A DNA stretch of 64,000 nt from Ereboglobus sp. (GTDB taxonomy: Bacteria; Verrucomicrobiota; Verrucomicrobiia; Opitutales; Opitutaceae), in assembly GCA_029974595.1 (NCBI GenBank), contig JARKRC010000072.1, forward strand, positions 1 through 64,000. Direction: 5' to 3'. A program made the translations under genes and the position numbers. The notes under the pieces are model-generated. The model was not told the origin of the DNA. It ran no database searches and saw only the letters and a program-made list of their open reading frames with translations. Of this stretch, positions 9,854 to 19,679 are shown in pieces (positions within the stretch are counted from its first letter, which is position 1; each line of letters begins with the position of its first letter).

Positions 9854-10094
9854 GAGATACTAATTGATTGAAATGGACTAAAAAATGACACCTTTTTTGT
9901 AACGTATAAATAGACATGCTTGAAGCAGAAGGCGCCAAGAAAAATAAGGAGGGCATGAAATTTAGTATTTTTGTTATTAATTTAATTACAATCAATTATG
10001 AAATGGCCAAATTGATGGTTTATTTAGTTCCCTTGTTCTCTTGATCGCCTTCTGTAGATTTTTAGATACCTCGCATCAGTCATTAGCATTCCGT

Positions 10095-13000
10095 CTAAAA
10101 CCGGTAAGCATACGCTGCTGTCAAACCCCAAGGCTGCGCGTATTTCCTGCCGTAGCTGGCCTCATAATCGAGGAGCAGTGCGAACCTGCCCACCCGCCAT
10201 GCCATGCCGGCGCCAATTTCCCAGCGTTCGCCGTCCACGTTGGCGCGGATGGCTGAATGGCCGTCGCTGATTTCGCCACCGTTGCCATCCAAAAGCGAGC
10301 GTCCAAATTTCATATAGGGTTGCAGCACACCGCCACCGGCCAAGCGAATGGTTTTGCCGAAACGCTGTGTCAGGCGCACTTGGAAGGCGTCCATGTCTTT
10401 CGCGGTGATTGCGGTGGTTGTTTGCTTTCCAGTCGTTGTATAATTTTTCGCGAATATATGCAGATAACCCACTTGTAGCGACGAGTCTGCGAACCAATCG
10501 CTGCTTATCCGATACTTTTTTCCGATTTCAAAGGTCAACCCAGCGTTCAAATTACCATAGTCGGCGGTGTCTTCATTCGGGGTTTTCAGCGTGCTGTCGA
10601 TGTTCGCAACTTTTATCGCGGCGTCCATATAGAATCCATTTTGGCGCAACCATGTCAGATACACCCCGCCGTGGGTGCTGGTGAGTTCGGCGTCGGCGCC
10701 GGCGGTTTCATAATCAATGTCGCTGACAGCGGTGCCGATGTATATGCCCGCGAAGAGCGTGCCGTCGTTGTCGAGCGCCCATGCCTTGTCGGCACCGACA
10801 TCCGCGCCATAGGAGAGCTGGCCGTAGGCGCGCCCGGCGATATCGCTGTCAACGTTGAGTTTTTGCCCGTAGGCGCGCAGCCAGAGGGCCGAAGTGACAT
10901 CCCGACTCTTGTCTGAAACACGGCTGGAAGCCGCCTCCACCCTGAGATCACCGAACCGTTTCAACAAAGAATCCTGCTGCGCAAACCACATCGCCTGCTG
11001 GATCGCGACGCTGCTCTTTAACACGACGCCCATCGGGCTTTCGCCTGTTTGGATAATGCTCAGGCTGCCGTCGGCGTTGGGAGTAACCTGGACTTCTTTC
11101 AGGCCCCATTCTATCGGGTCCCAAGTCCAGTTTTCGGTGCCGGCGCCGACGACCACGCCGGGTAGGACGGTCTTGGGATTTTCGCCGCCACCGCCACTAG
11201 TTTCGATGTGAACGGCACCGCTGCCGCTGGCGGTGGCCACGATCAGCGAGCCGTGCGAGCCGGTGTCAGTGTTCACATTGATCACGACGGTGCCGGTATT
11301 GGTGAGATTGGTGAATTCAACATTCTGGTCGCCGATGTTGAGAATACCAGCGTTACTGCCGTTCTTGATGTTGCTGGCTTTGGTGAAAGTCCATGCGCTA
11401 AGGCCGTCGATTGTGAGACTCTCTCCGGTGAAGCCTCCGACGCCAGTCGACCCATTGGAGAGAGTGGCGTTCACGACGGCGCTGCCGTTTTGGACGACAT
11501 CGCCTTGAATGGTGGAGGTGCCCGTGAGATCGAGCCTGAGGATTGTGATGTCGTTGACGGTCACGTCGCCAATCAGCGCGGAACGGTCTGCCAAACCCAC
11601 TTTTACAGTGAACGGTGATGCTGCGTCACTACTCAAGGAACCCGTCACAGCCAGTGCGCTCTGTGTTCCAGTGACGGTGCTGCCATTTCTTAACACCAGC
11701 TCCCAAGAGGTGCCCGTGAAGGTGGCAGGATCCCCTACCGGCGAGATGCGGATGCCGTCGGCGTTTTCCGAGGTGATGCTCACATTGTCAAACACCGCGG
11801 TGCCGGAGAATGCCGCACCCCTGACAATATTGACACCGTATGAGCCCACACCGGCAGTGCGCACGGTTCCCGAGACCACTTGCAAATAGTGCGACGGACC
11901 GGTACTGCCACTGATGGAAATGCCGGGGGCCGCACTGCCCACGGTCTGGATGGTGAGGCCGGTAATGCTGGCCGTGCCACCGTTGAGCAGCATCACGGCG
12001 GCCTCATTGAGGCCCGTGGTGTGGATGTCGAGATCAGTGCCGCTCAAACTGGCGCCATTCAACAATCGCAAACCGTTGCTGGCATTGCCAGTGGTCTTAA
12101 TATATACATCGTCCAAGATGACCCTGGCACCGGCATTCTCCGCGACAACCCCCTGCCCCGCGTAGCCCTTGGTGGTGATGGTGCCGCCGGTCACTGTCAC
12201 GGTCGAAGACGAGAGGACACGCACGCCAAAGGCGCTCCCGAGTTCAGTGTTAATGGACACATTGCTCAAAGTCATCACAGAGGCAGTGTCGGCATAAATT
12301 CCCGTGGCACCCGCATTGGTGGTGTTAATGGTGCCGCCGGTTATTGTCACGGTCGAGGAAGAGGTGGCACGCACGCCAAAGGCGTTCGAGGCCCCGGTGG
12401 TGGTAATAGACACATCGCTTAGTGCCATCCTAGCAGTGCCCGACGCATAAGCCCCCACACCACCCGTTCCCGTGGTGGTGATGGCACCACCGGTCATGGA
12501 CAGGCTTCCCAAGGCGTTGGCACGCACGCCGTAGGCGTTCATGCCTTCAGTCTGGACATGCGCATTGTCCACGGTGACTGCGGAGCCAAGATTGTCTGAC
12601 GTAATCGCATGTGCCGCCGAGCCGGTGGTGGCGACGCTGCCACCAGTCACTGTCACAGTCGAGGAAGTGAGGGCTTGCACACCATAGGCGGCCAGACCTC
12701 CAGTGGTGATGGACACATCAGTCAGAGTCGTCTTAGAGGTAGCCGATACATAAATCCCCGCAGCTCCGGCACCCGCGGTGATGATGGCGCCGCCGGTCAT
12801 GGACAGGCTTCCCAAGGTGTTTGTTCTCATGCCATAGGAGGCACCCGCGCCTTCGGTCCGGACATGCACATCGTTCAAGATGATTGTAGTGCCGGCATCC
12901 GATGAGTAAACCCCAACAGTCGCCGAGCCAGTGGTGACAATGGTGCCGCCGCTCATGGACACGGTCGCGGCACCCTGAACACGCATGCCATAGTTACTCG

Positions 13001-13682
13001 CGCCTCCAGTGTTAATAGCAACATCGCTCAGAGTCATTGCAGAGGCACCCAATGCATAAACTCCCGCAGCGCCCGTCCCCGTGGTGGTGATGGTGCCGCC
13101 AGTCATGGTCAAGATTGAAGCGGTCTGGGTTTGTACCCCATAAGCGTTCACACCTTCAGTGTTAATAACCACATTGTTCAAGGTAAGCGCACCGGTGGCT
13201 GTTGCGAAAGCCCCAATGGCATCCCTCCCCGTGGTGGCGATGGTGCCGCCGTTCATGGTCAAGGTTCCTCCTTCGTAGGAGACACGCACGCCATTGGCTG
13301 CCGAGCCACTGGTGCTGATATCCACATTGTCAAGAGTGAGCGCGGCGCTGCTTGAAAAAGCCCCCAAGGCAGCCGTCCCCGTGGTGGTGATGGAACCACC
13401 GGTGAGGAACGCGACCCCTCCAGTTTGAACAAGGATGCCCTGCCTGTTGGTGTCGGTGGAGTTCAGGGTGAGGTTGGTGCCGCTGTAGTAGGTCAAATTG
13501 TTACTGACAGCCAGAGCCGCCGCCGTCGATATGCTTTCATACGTTGATCCGGATTCGATAACCGTGCCGGAGTTAACAGTTCTGTTTGCCGCCGACACGG
13601 CCGGCGATGCGAGCAGGAGCAAACAGCCGATGGCGAGCATGGCGGCGAGTCGTTTGATGATGGTGTTATTATTGATGTTCAT
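10095..13682 (-). CDS. Repeat-rich autotransporter (type Va-like) with C-terminal beta-barrel
   Basis: This 1195-residue protein has a long signal peptide (about 1-32), then a passenger of Gly/Thr/Ser-rich units of roughly 44 residues, such as TVTMTGG-like, TTTGTGAAGVYA, MTLSDVSINTGG and AYGVRA, which predict a right-handed beta-helix. A second, less regular beta-solenoid part follows (about 560-850). The last 270 residues look like an autotransporter barrel and end in AYAYRF, with the terminal Phe recognised by the BAM machinery. Placement inside a TonB/glycosidase locus suggests adhesion to, or organisation of enzymes on, the substrate. No protease or lipase motif is visible in the passenger. 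Confidence 0.88.
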   Translation of the reverse strand: MNINNNTIIKRLAAMLAIGCLLLLASPAVSAANRTVNSGTVIESGSTYESISTAAALAVSNNLTYYSGTNLTLNSTDTNRQGILVQTGGVAFLTGGSITTTGTAALGAFSSSAALTLDNVDISTSGSAANGVRVSYEGGTLTMNGGTIATTGRDAIGAFATATGALTLNNVVINTEGVNAYGVQTQTASILTMTGGTITTTGTGAAGVYALGASAMTLSDVAINTGGASNYGMRVQGAATVSMSGGTIVTTGSATVGVYSSDAGTTIILNDVHVRTEGAGASYGMRTNTLGSLSMTGGAIITAGAGAAGIYVSATSKTTLTDVSITTGGLAAYGVQALTSSTVTVTGGSVATTGSAAHAITSDNLGSAVTVDNAHVQTEGMNAYGVRANALGSLSMTGGAITTTGTGGVGAYASGTARMALSDVSITTTGASNAFGVRATSSSTVTITGGTINTTNAGATGIYADTASVMTLSNVSINTELGSAFGVRVLSSSTVTVTGGTITTKGYAGQGVVAENAGARVILDDVYIKTTGNASNGLRLLNGASLSGTDLDIHTTGLNEAAVMLLNGGTASITGLTIQTVGSAAPGISISGSTGPSHYLQVVSGTVRTAGVGSYGVNIVRGAAFSGTAVFDNVSITSENADGIRISPVGDPATFTGTSWELVLRNGSTVTGTQSALAVTGSLSSDAASPFTVKVGLADRSALIGDVTVNDITILRLDLTGTSTIQGDVVQNGSAVVNATLSNGSTGVGGFTGESLTIDGLSAWTFTKASNIKNGSNAGILNIGDQNVEFTNLTNTGTVVINVNTDTGSHGSLIVATASGSGAVHIETSGGGGENPKTVLPGVVVGAGTENWTWDPIEWGLKEVQVTPNADGSLSIIQTGESPMGVVLKSSVAIQQAMWFAQQDSLLKRFGDLRVEAASSRVSDKSRDVTSALWLRAYGQKLNVDSDIAGRAYGQLSYGADVGADKAWALDNDGTLFAGIYIGTAVSDIDYETAGADAELTSTHGGVYLTWLRQNGFYMDAAIKVANIDSTLKTPNEDTADYGNLNAGLTFEIGKKYRISSDWFADSSLQVGYLHIFAKNYTTTGKQTTTAITAKDMDAFQVRLTQRFGKTIRLAGGGVLQPYMKFGRSLLDGNGGEISDGHSAIRANVDGERWEIGAGMAWRVGRFALLLDYEASYGRKYAQPWGLTAAYAYRF
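12000..13500 (-). repeat. Imperfect coding tandem repeats of the autotransporter passenger (boundaries approximate)
   Basis: About eleven diverged copies of a 42-46 codon unit lie in frame. Each has the order SGGTI-TTG-GAAGVYA-S-MTLSDV-INTEG-ANAYGVR. The DNA copies share blocks such as GGTGATGGTGCCGCCGGTCA. This is protein repeat architecture, not a CRISPR or satellite, but it is a substrate for recombination and copy-number change. Confidence 0.75.
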
Positions 13683-13752
13683 TGTTGATGTCCTCTTTTG
13701 AATATGCTTGTTTGGGGCATGGGTGCTGGTTTTTAGAAACTCTCCAATTCAC

Positions 13753-15414
13753 CTACTCCACCGCCACGTCTATAAAAAACAATACCACGCCGGTGCTTCG
13801 GGAAAGATTTTGTATCGTAAACTTGTTTCTCCCCGTCTTCAGAAGGCCCGGGGGAACATCCCATGCGCGCAGCGTTTTTATAGTGCCCAGCAAGGGGGGA
13901 TAGGGATTCGGATAGGGCTCGGATATGTCCTCGCTGCGCACGAGCTTTTGCCCGTTGCACTCCACTGCAAACTGAACATCGCCCATGTCCTTGAGACTCT
14001 GAGCCCTCAGTCTGGCTGTCTTTTTCCACCCCTGAAGAGGTGCAACCATGAGCATGTTGAAATTCAAAGTGCGTCCGGGCGTCATGTTCAAGGGGAGTTG
14101 AACGTGATTTCCGTAGGGAGTACGCCAGCAATCCGTCAGAAAATAATGCTGCGGTTGCGAAGCAATGAACATCTTATTCTTTAAATTATTTATGATATGG
14201 AACGGCGGCTCATTAAATGGCCCGCGTTCAGGTTTATTTCCAGCCTCGCGATAATAGGCAAAATTAGCCAAACTAAATCCATCCAAGCCTGAAGCATAGC
14301 CCAGATGCGCAGTGGTATAAAACTGCTCGTCGGTCGTGCGGCGGTAGAAACTACTATCTCCGCTACTGGCTCGATTCGGATCCGCACCTACATAGGTGAC
14401 ATGGTTCATCTCCTGATATAGCGCGAGATCGGGGTTCATCTGGCGAATCTGCACCAGATCCAAGTCGTTCTGGACTGTATAGTAATTCTGGGAAAGGTTG
14501 GCCATGTCCAGCCCCACCTTGGACAACCTTGGCAAATCTATCCCTACTCCAGCCTGACCGATCAACGTGGAGGAAACACGCACACACAACCAACGATGCT
14601 TTCCTTCAGATGCCGTTCTATCCAATATTTTCCTCACTTCGCCGACAAACGATGTCATGATTTCTGCGCGACGTTCCGTCGAGAGCGTGTCCGGGAAGAG
14701 GCGAAAGTAGCGCATGCAATCCAATTCAAGTCCATCGAGATCGTAATTCTCGCAGAGTTCTCTTATAAACATCAGCATGCGTTCGCGAACCTGCGGAATA
14801 GCCCAGTTCAACACATTAAATTCGCGCTTGCCAGCCACCTTATGCCCCCTCGGAGGCGCCGGATTGGTTGCCAGCAATCGCCATTCCGGATGATCCCGTC
14901 GAAAACAGTCGATCGCCATCCATGAAACCGGATGCAGCCTTGCCCCTTCCTGCGCATCAAGATCCTCGACATGATGAAAATCGTTTATACGGATGGATAG
15001 GAACGCAGGAGTATTGTTCGCCTTGCAATAATCCACGTATTCCCTCACGATGTCGCCACCTTCGAGAATGAATTTCCCCAAGCTGCTGATGGGACGCTTG
15101 AAGGTTTCCTGCCACCAACGGATATGCTCCCTCGGAGGGTAGACCGTGCTGTTCCACAAGGGGACCCAGGTAAATCCAGGCGACAGCATGCACACATCCG
15201 CTCCCGCCTTCACTGCCTCCCCTATCGATCCATGCAAGGCCTCGATACTAAAAGGGGCGCCCTTGGGATGAAAGGGCGCTGTACATGCCTCTATATTCGT
15301 CGTATCGTTAATATATAATATTTTAAACGGTGCTTTTTTCCCAGCCGAATAAAGCGGGCATAGGAAGACGTCCAGTGTGATGGCTAAGCAGAAAAATGCT
15401 ATTATTTTTTTCAT
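13753..15414 (-). CDS. Secreted TIM-barrel protein, predicted glycosidase-like (GHL-type)
   Basis: The 553-residue protein has a signal peptide (about 1-24). The core has strands and loops of a (beta/alpha)8 barrel: KILYINDTTN, DVCMLSPGFTW, TPAFLSIRINDFHH, and notably NYDLDGLELDCMRYFR, where Asp/Glu residues at a strand end resemble the catalytic region of uncharacterised GH-like barrels. A C-terminal beta-sandwich (about 450-553, ending in VVLFFIDVAVE) may bind sugar. It lies between the TonB receptor and the autotransporter, all on one strand with short gaps. I do not recognise a named family with certainty; a hydrolase of a glycan backbone is the best guess. Confidence 0.65.
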   Translation of the reverse strand: MKKIIAFFCLAITLDVFLCPLYSAGKKAPFKILYINDTTNIEACTAPFHPKGAPFSIEALHGSIGEAVKAGADVCMLSPGFTWVPLWNSTVYPPREHIRWWQETFKRPISSLGKFILEGGDIVREYVDYCKANNTPAFLSIRINDFHHVEDLDAQEGARLHPVSWMAIDCFRRDHPEWRLLATNPAPPRGHKVAGKREFNVLNWAIPQVRERMLMFIRELCENYDLDGLELDCMRYFRLFPDTLSTERRAEIMTSFVGEVRKILDRTASEGKHRWLCVRVSSTLIGQAGVGIDLPRLSKVGLDMANLSQNYYTVQNDLDLVQIRQMNPDLALYQEMNHVTYVGADPNRASSGDSSFYRRTTDEQFYTTAHLGYASGLDGFSLANFAYYREAGNKPERGPFNEPPFHIINNLKNKMFIASQPQHYFLTDCWRTPYGNHVQLPLNMTPGRTLNFNMLMVAPLQGWKKTARLRAQSLKDMGDVQFAVECNGQKLVRSEDISEPYPNPYPPLLGTIKTLRAWDVPPGLLKTGRNKFTIQNLSRSTGVVLFFIDVAVE

Positions 15415-15442
15415 GATAGAACATACCCCATCACCTAATTGC

Positions 15443-18400
15443 CTAAAATCTCATGGTTGCCGTAAATGTATAGGTTCTCGGCTGAATGTAGTAGAACCCA
15501 TAGGGTGTGGCCACCCGTGCCTTGCTGGTAATATCTCCATCGGGGGCACGCTGGATGGTGCTGAAATAACGGGGTTTGTCGTAATCAAAAAGATTGGTCA
15601 CCCTCGCTTGAAGATCGAGCCAGAGTTTTCGCGTCAGACGAATGCGATAAGTCAATGCGAGCGTCGCCGTGCAATAGGAACTGGCATAAAGATAATCAGT
15701 CGGCCCCGCATTGGGATCATCAATTACATTGCCTTCCGCATCCTCAATGGTATCTGAGCCACGATTACCTATGATCTCGCGACCGCGGGTCTGAGCTCCC
15801 CCGCCGATCGTGAGGTATCGCAAAAAACCGCGCTGGAAAGTATAATCCGTGTAGAAATTCAGGATGTAGTTGGGAAGACGTGTCACTTTCTGTTCACCGC
15901 TGATCGCTGATCCCATAAATGCCTGGATGTTGTTCCATCCGGAAGCGGCATCCCTGTTTATTTGAGTGTCGGTAACGGCGGTGGCATAATTATTGGCGTC
16001 AATAGAAACACCACCGGTCGACACGGCCACGTCTCTTAGCGTGGCCATGTTGCGATTCAAATACGCCCGGGTATCGGCGAAGGCATTTTTTTGAACCGCC
16101 TCCGGGATGGCATAATTAAAGGTCATCCGCCATCCCTTCCGCAGATTGCCCGTCAACTCAATTTCGATACCCTGATTCTCAAGGTCTCGCCGGTCACTGT
16201 ATGCTTGCGGAACCTTTGTGAGTCCGAAATTCGCAGCGGGATCTAAATTAAGAACCTGATTAATTACGGTATTCATTGCATAGGAAAGTCCCAGATTGTT
16301 CGCGATCTTCTGGTTTTTCTCAACCCCTCGATAAGCACTGATATTGATAACGGCCTTTCCTTTCCAAGGATTCAAGCGAATTCCCAAGTCTCCTCCATCG
16401 GAAACACGAGGCGCAAAAACTTGATAATTAATATCATATCCGCCTCCATTTGTATTGAAACTGGTTCCATAGTCGCCAAAAACGCTCAACCAGTCCGTGA
16501 TGTGATAAACCGCACCAAAAGCGTACGTGGTTTCATCGATATTTACAGCCGGCGCCGAATAAAGCGCCTGCTCATCAGCGGTAAGCTCTGCATAATTGCT
16601 CGGCGCATCAGGCCGGTAATTAATGGTTTTCCCATCCCATCCAATATAAGCGGCATGTCCTATGGTCGGATTGGGTGTGCGTATAACTGACTTATATTTA
16701 TCATAACGCATCGCAGCCAGAATATTCAGCTTTTTGTTGAAGAGATCCCACAGCAGGGTTTCGTTGATATAATAGTTCTCAAGCTTGCCCCGAGAAATCG
16801 CGCTCAGGCGAAAGGGGTCCACCACCCAGTCGGGCGAGAAGTCATGCTCCGCCCCGGCGATCGTAATCGTCGCGGCATCGTTGGGATTAACCGTATACGG
16901 CTCTGATATCGGACGGTTGCCCGGGGTATTATAAAGCCAGTAATAACGATAAAAAATGCGCGGATCCATGCTGACTCCCGAAATTTTAGTCGTGCTGGTG
17001 GTGCTCCACATTCTACCATCGTCATAAATACCCGGATCATCCGCCACCAAGGCATATATATGGGCGGAATTCTCCGAGTCCTGAATGTTGCCGCCGCCAT
17101 TGATGCCGAAAGTGAAATTGCCCACCTTGGTGTTTTTGAGAAGGTAAGCTCCTGCAACCCGGAACGATTTGCTTTCCGTTTCCGTCACCGATTCCTGCCT
17201 GTAGCTTTGGCTGAAAGGCGTCAGAAATCCGGGATTGGGCGAGCCATCCACCGTGGTCTGGGAGAGATCCAGATATATCTGGCTCATGTAAGTGCGCGCA
17301 GTCAGCTCATTTGTCCATTTCTGCCAAAGATAATCGCCTCCCGCCTCAAAGAAAAGACGGCCCCGGACCGGCTCCCACTTCCCCGAAAAGGTGAAGGCGC
17401 GATGGTCCTGAAAAACATTCGCGGCATCAAGCGCGGTGGAAAAATCCGAGCGATTTCTCTCCAGTTTTCGCACAAATTCCTGTGTCGCGGCCAACTGGTC
17501 CTTCTCCGTCTGACTCAGCTCCGGCGACGATGCCAGGGGTGAATTATAGATACTATAGAAACGAGTATCCCAATCGGGAACATTAAGTGCATTGAGCAGT
17601 CCGTAGTTGGCAATGTTTAATGCGGTCGTTCCCTGCAGGTGGCCGCCGACATAAATAGTGCTGGACTGTCCGGAACCGCGGGTTGACAGTTGGTTGTAAT
17701 CATTGAAAACATCCACGCTTCCGGTGATCCCCGGGGCTGAAACAAATTGATATAGAGGGGTGGCGCTGACACCGGAACCCGAGTAATTTGGTCTCGATGT
17801 GTTGGCGCGATCCGCCTGATAGTGCACACCATTCCAGCCGGTTAGCATATCAGTAATGGTGATCAAGGCGACATTGCGCTCAATCTTCCCCCACTCCGCA
17901 TGTCCCGTGAAGCTGAGCGTTCTGGTTGGCTGCCACATAAGCCGCAAATCAATGGCCTCGCGCTTATCGAATTCATTCTGCCTCCAGCCATTTTGGTCCT
18001 GCCACAGGGTATTTAAACGCAAGGCCAGTTTATTACCGACGGGAACATTGAAATCGCCCGTAACTCGCTTTGAGTCCTCGGAGTCATACTGAAACGCCAC
18101 CCTTGACGCATACTTCTTGAGCATTGCCTGCTTGGATACCACATTGCTGGTTCCCCCGATGCCTCCCGGGCCAAAAAGAATGGCATTCGGCCCGCGAGCA
18201 TAATCGAAACGTTCGATATTATAAGAATCCGGACGGAAGGAGCTGGGGAAAAAGTCCCTGTATTGAGATCCTGCACTGATTCCCCGGGAGTTAAAATTAA
18301 CACCTCTAGCAATAAGGTCATTGTTCCCGTCGTCTTGGGCGGAACTTACATTAACAGTCCATTGATTGGCTTCCTCGAGATTGGCAATTTGCAAAGCATT

Positions 18401-18703
18401 GATAAACTCGCGAGTCAGCACAGAATAGGCTGCGGCGGTGTCCTTGAGATCTCCGGCTAAACGACCACCGGCAAGAGAACTGGCCGCAACGAAACCGACG
18501 TCGCGGGATGACTGGACCTCAAAGGGAGATAATATAACCACCTCATTGTCTGCAAGCGCAACATCTTTTGTTTCTGCCGGAGGAGCCGAGTCGGAGGAGA
18601 GGCTACTGTTGTCAGCAACTTGTCGCTGGGCTTGCGCCTGGGCTGCTAGGAGGACACAAAACGCTGTAAATAACAGACGCGATGATTTGAGGGTATTGTT
18701 CAT
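15443..18703 (-). CDS. TonB-dependent outer-membrane receptor (Opitutaceae type)
   Basis: This 1086-residue protein has a signal peptide ending near AQAQA (residue 25). VVILSPFEVQSSRDVGF (55-71) is the N-terminal signature of Opitutaceae TonB receptors and takes the TonB-box region. A plug domain (about 72-210) is followed by a 22-strand-type barrel that ends in TYTFTATMRF, with a terminal Phe. No SusC-type carboxypeptidase-like N-terminal domain is present and there is no SusD neighbour, so this is not a Bacteroidetes-style SusCD pair. It probably imports an oligosaccharide made by the neighbouring secreted enzymes. Genes on both sides are co-directional. Confidence 0.93.
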   Translation of the reverse strand: MNNTLKSSRLLFTAFCVLLAAQAQAQRQVADNSSLSSDSAPPAETKDVALADNEVVILSPFEVQSSRDVGFVAASSLAGGRLAGDLKDTAAAYSVLTREFINALQIANLEEANQWTVNVSSAQDDGNNDLIARGVNFNSRGISAGSQYRDFFPSSFRPDSYNIERFDYARGPNAILFGPGGIGGTSNVVSKQAMLKKYASRVAFQYDSEDSKRVTGDFNVPVGNKLALRLNTLWQDQNGWRQNEFDKREAIDLRLMWQPTRTLSFTGHAEWGKIERNVALITITDMLTGWNGVHYQADRANTSRPNYSGSGVSATPLYQFVSAPGITGSVDVFNDYNQLSTRGSGQSSTIYVGGHLQGTTALNIANYGLLNALNVPDWDTRFYSIYNSPLASSPELSQTEKDQLAATQEFVRKLERNRSDFSTALDAANVFQDHRAFTFSGKWEPVRGRLFFEAGGDYLWQKWTNELTARTYMSQIYLDLSQTTVDGSPNPGFLTPFSQSYRQESVTETESKSFRVAGAYLLKNTKVGNFTFGINGGGNIQDSENSAHIYALVADDPGIYDDGRMWSTTSTTKISGVSMDPRIFYRYYWLYNTPGNRPISEPYTVNPNDAATITIAGAEHDFSPDWVVDPFRLSAISRGKLENYYINETLLWDLFNKKLNILAAMRYDKYKSVIRTPNPTIGHAAYIGWDGKTINYRPDAPSNYAELTADEQALYSAPAVNIDETTYAFGAVYHITDWLSVFGDYGTSFNTNGGGYDINYQVFAPRVSDGGDLGIRLNPWKGKAVINISAYRGVEKNQKIANNLGLSYAMNTVINQVLNLDPAANFGLTKVPQAYSDRRDLENQGIEIELTGNLRKGWRMTFNYAIPEAVQKNAFADTRAYLNRNMATLRDVAVSTGGVSIDANNYATAVTDTQINRDAASGWNNIQAFMGSAISGEQKVTRLPNYILNFYTDYTFQRGFLRYLTIGGGAQTRGREIIGNRGSDTIEDAEGNVIDDPNAGPTDYLYASSYCTATLALTYRIRLTRKLWLDLQARVTNLFDYDKPRYFSTIQRAPDGDITSKARVATPYGFYYIQPRTYTFTATMRF

Positions 18704-18764
18704 GGTGGATTTTTGGTTATTGGGTTAGGAAAAATGTAATAAAAGGAATTAAAGGCACTGGCGC

Positions 18765-19676
18765 TCAGGCCAATGCCCATGCTTTCTGGAGGCGATTGAG
18801 ATTGTCTTGAACACTTTCTTCCTCGGTTTTTCCGGGAAAGGGATTGAATTCAAGGATCAAGTCGCCCCGACTCTCTTTGTTAAGGAAGCCGACTTCAAGG
18901 AGCGCACGGATGGCATCAACAAGTTGGTAGACATCGATCTCTCCGTTGCGATAGCCTATCGGCGGATGCATGTCGCCATAGAAGGGATCGGATTTGTCAC
19001 GAAGCAAACAGTTGCCGAAGTGCACACGCTGAATCAGTGCTCCACAGCGACGAATGGAATCAACAATCTCCTCGCGCATAATGGGCAGGTGAGCGATATC
19101 GAGCTCAATGCCAATATTGGGGCGCGTTTTGCGCACACGATTGACAAGTTCAATGTTCTTGTCGAGCGGACCGAAGAGGTAGGCCTTGTCCACATCAAAG
19201 TCAAATGGCTCCAAGAGCGCAGTGATCCCATGGGGTGCAAGCTGATCGCAAAGCCAGCAGCAGAAATCATAAAATGCCTCAAAATGCTCCTGCTTTCCTT
19301 GTGCGTAGGGTGGACCACCCGAGGCGAAAATGAACCCCGTGGCGCCTATCTCCGCTGCCTGGCTTATCAAGTCGGACACGATCAAGCGGCATTGCGCTTG
19401 CTCCGCGTAATTGGGAGAGGCGAAGGAAAGCTTTCTCAAAGGAAAAAGATGCGTGGCAAAAGCAATATGTTGCTTCCCACTCTCCCGGACCGCCTTGACA
19501 AGGCGTTGCCGATATTCGGTGCCGTAGGGAAGACAGCAGTCAAAAGTCTCCATGTCAGGACGTTTGACGAAGGTCTCCAGTGTCTCGGCGTGATAGACAG
19601 GATCCACCGTGCATCTGAAATACAGAAGGTGATGGACAATGCCAATGCGTGCATAACTGGAAATGGGCTCGTTCAT
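18765..19676 (-). CDS. Sugar phosphate isomerase/epimerase family protein (AP endonuclease 2-like TIM barrel)
   Basis: The 303-residue cytoplasmic protein has no signal peptide. It has the metal-site residues of xylose-isomerase-like barrels in order: a Glu in ALLEPFDFD, an Asp in GIELDIAHLP, a His in QRVHFGNC and a Glu in DLILEFNPF. Such enzymes epimerise or isomerise keto-sugars or their phosphates. The start is only 3 bases after the stop of the aldolase gene, so translation is probably coupled. In a kinase-aldolase-isomerase set it likely converts the imported sugar to the kinase or aldolase substrate. Confidence 0.82.
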   Translation of the reverse strand: MNEPISSYARIGIVHHLLYFRCTVDPVYHAETLETFVKRPDMETFDCCLPYGTEYRQRLVKAVRESGKQHIAFATHLFPLRKLSFASPNYAEQAQCRLIVSDLISQAAEIGATGFIFASGGPPYAQGKQEHFEAFYDFCCWLCDQLAPHGITALLEPFDFDVDKAYLFGPLDKNIELVNRVRKTRPNIGIELDIAHLPIMREEIVDSIRRCGALIQRVHFGNCLLRDKSDPFYGDMHPPIGYRNGEIDVYQLVDAIRALLEVGFLNKESRGDLILEFNPFPGKTEEESVQDNLNRLQKAWALA

Positions 19677-19679
19677 AGT

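Noticed and set aside
12000-13500. Regular repeats that could suggest a CRISPR array or satellite
   Set aside because: Units are about 130 bases, diverged and in frame, and encode beta-helix turns; there are no spacers.
15443-18703. A SusC/SusD pair
   Set aside because: The receptor lacks the carboxypeptidase-like N-terminal domain of SusC, and no SusD-like lipoprotein is adjacent.
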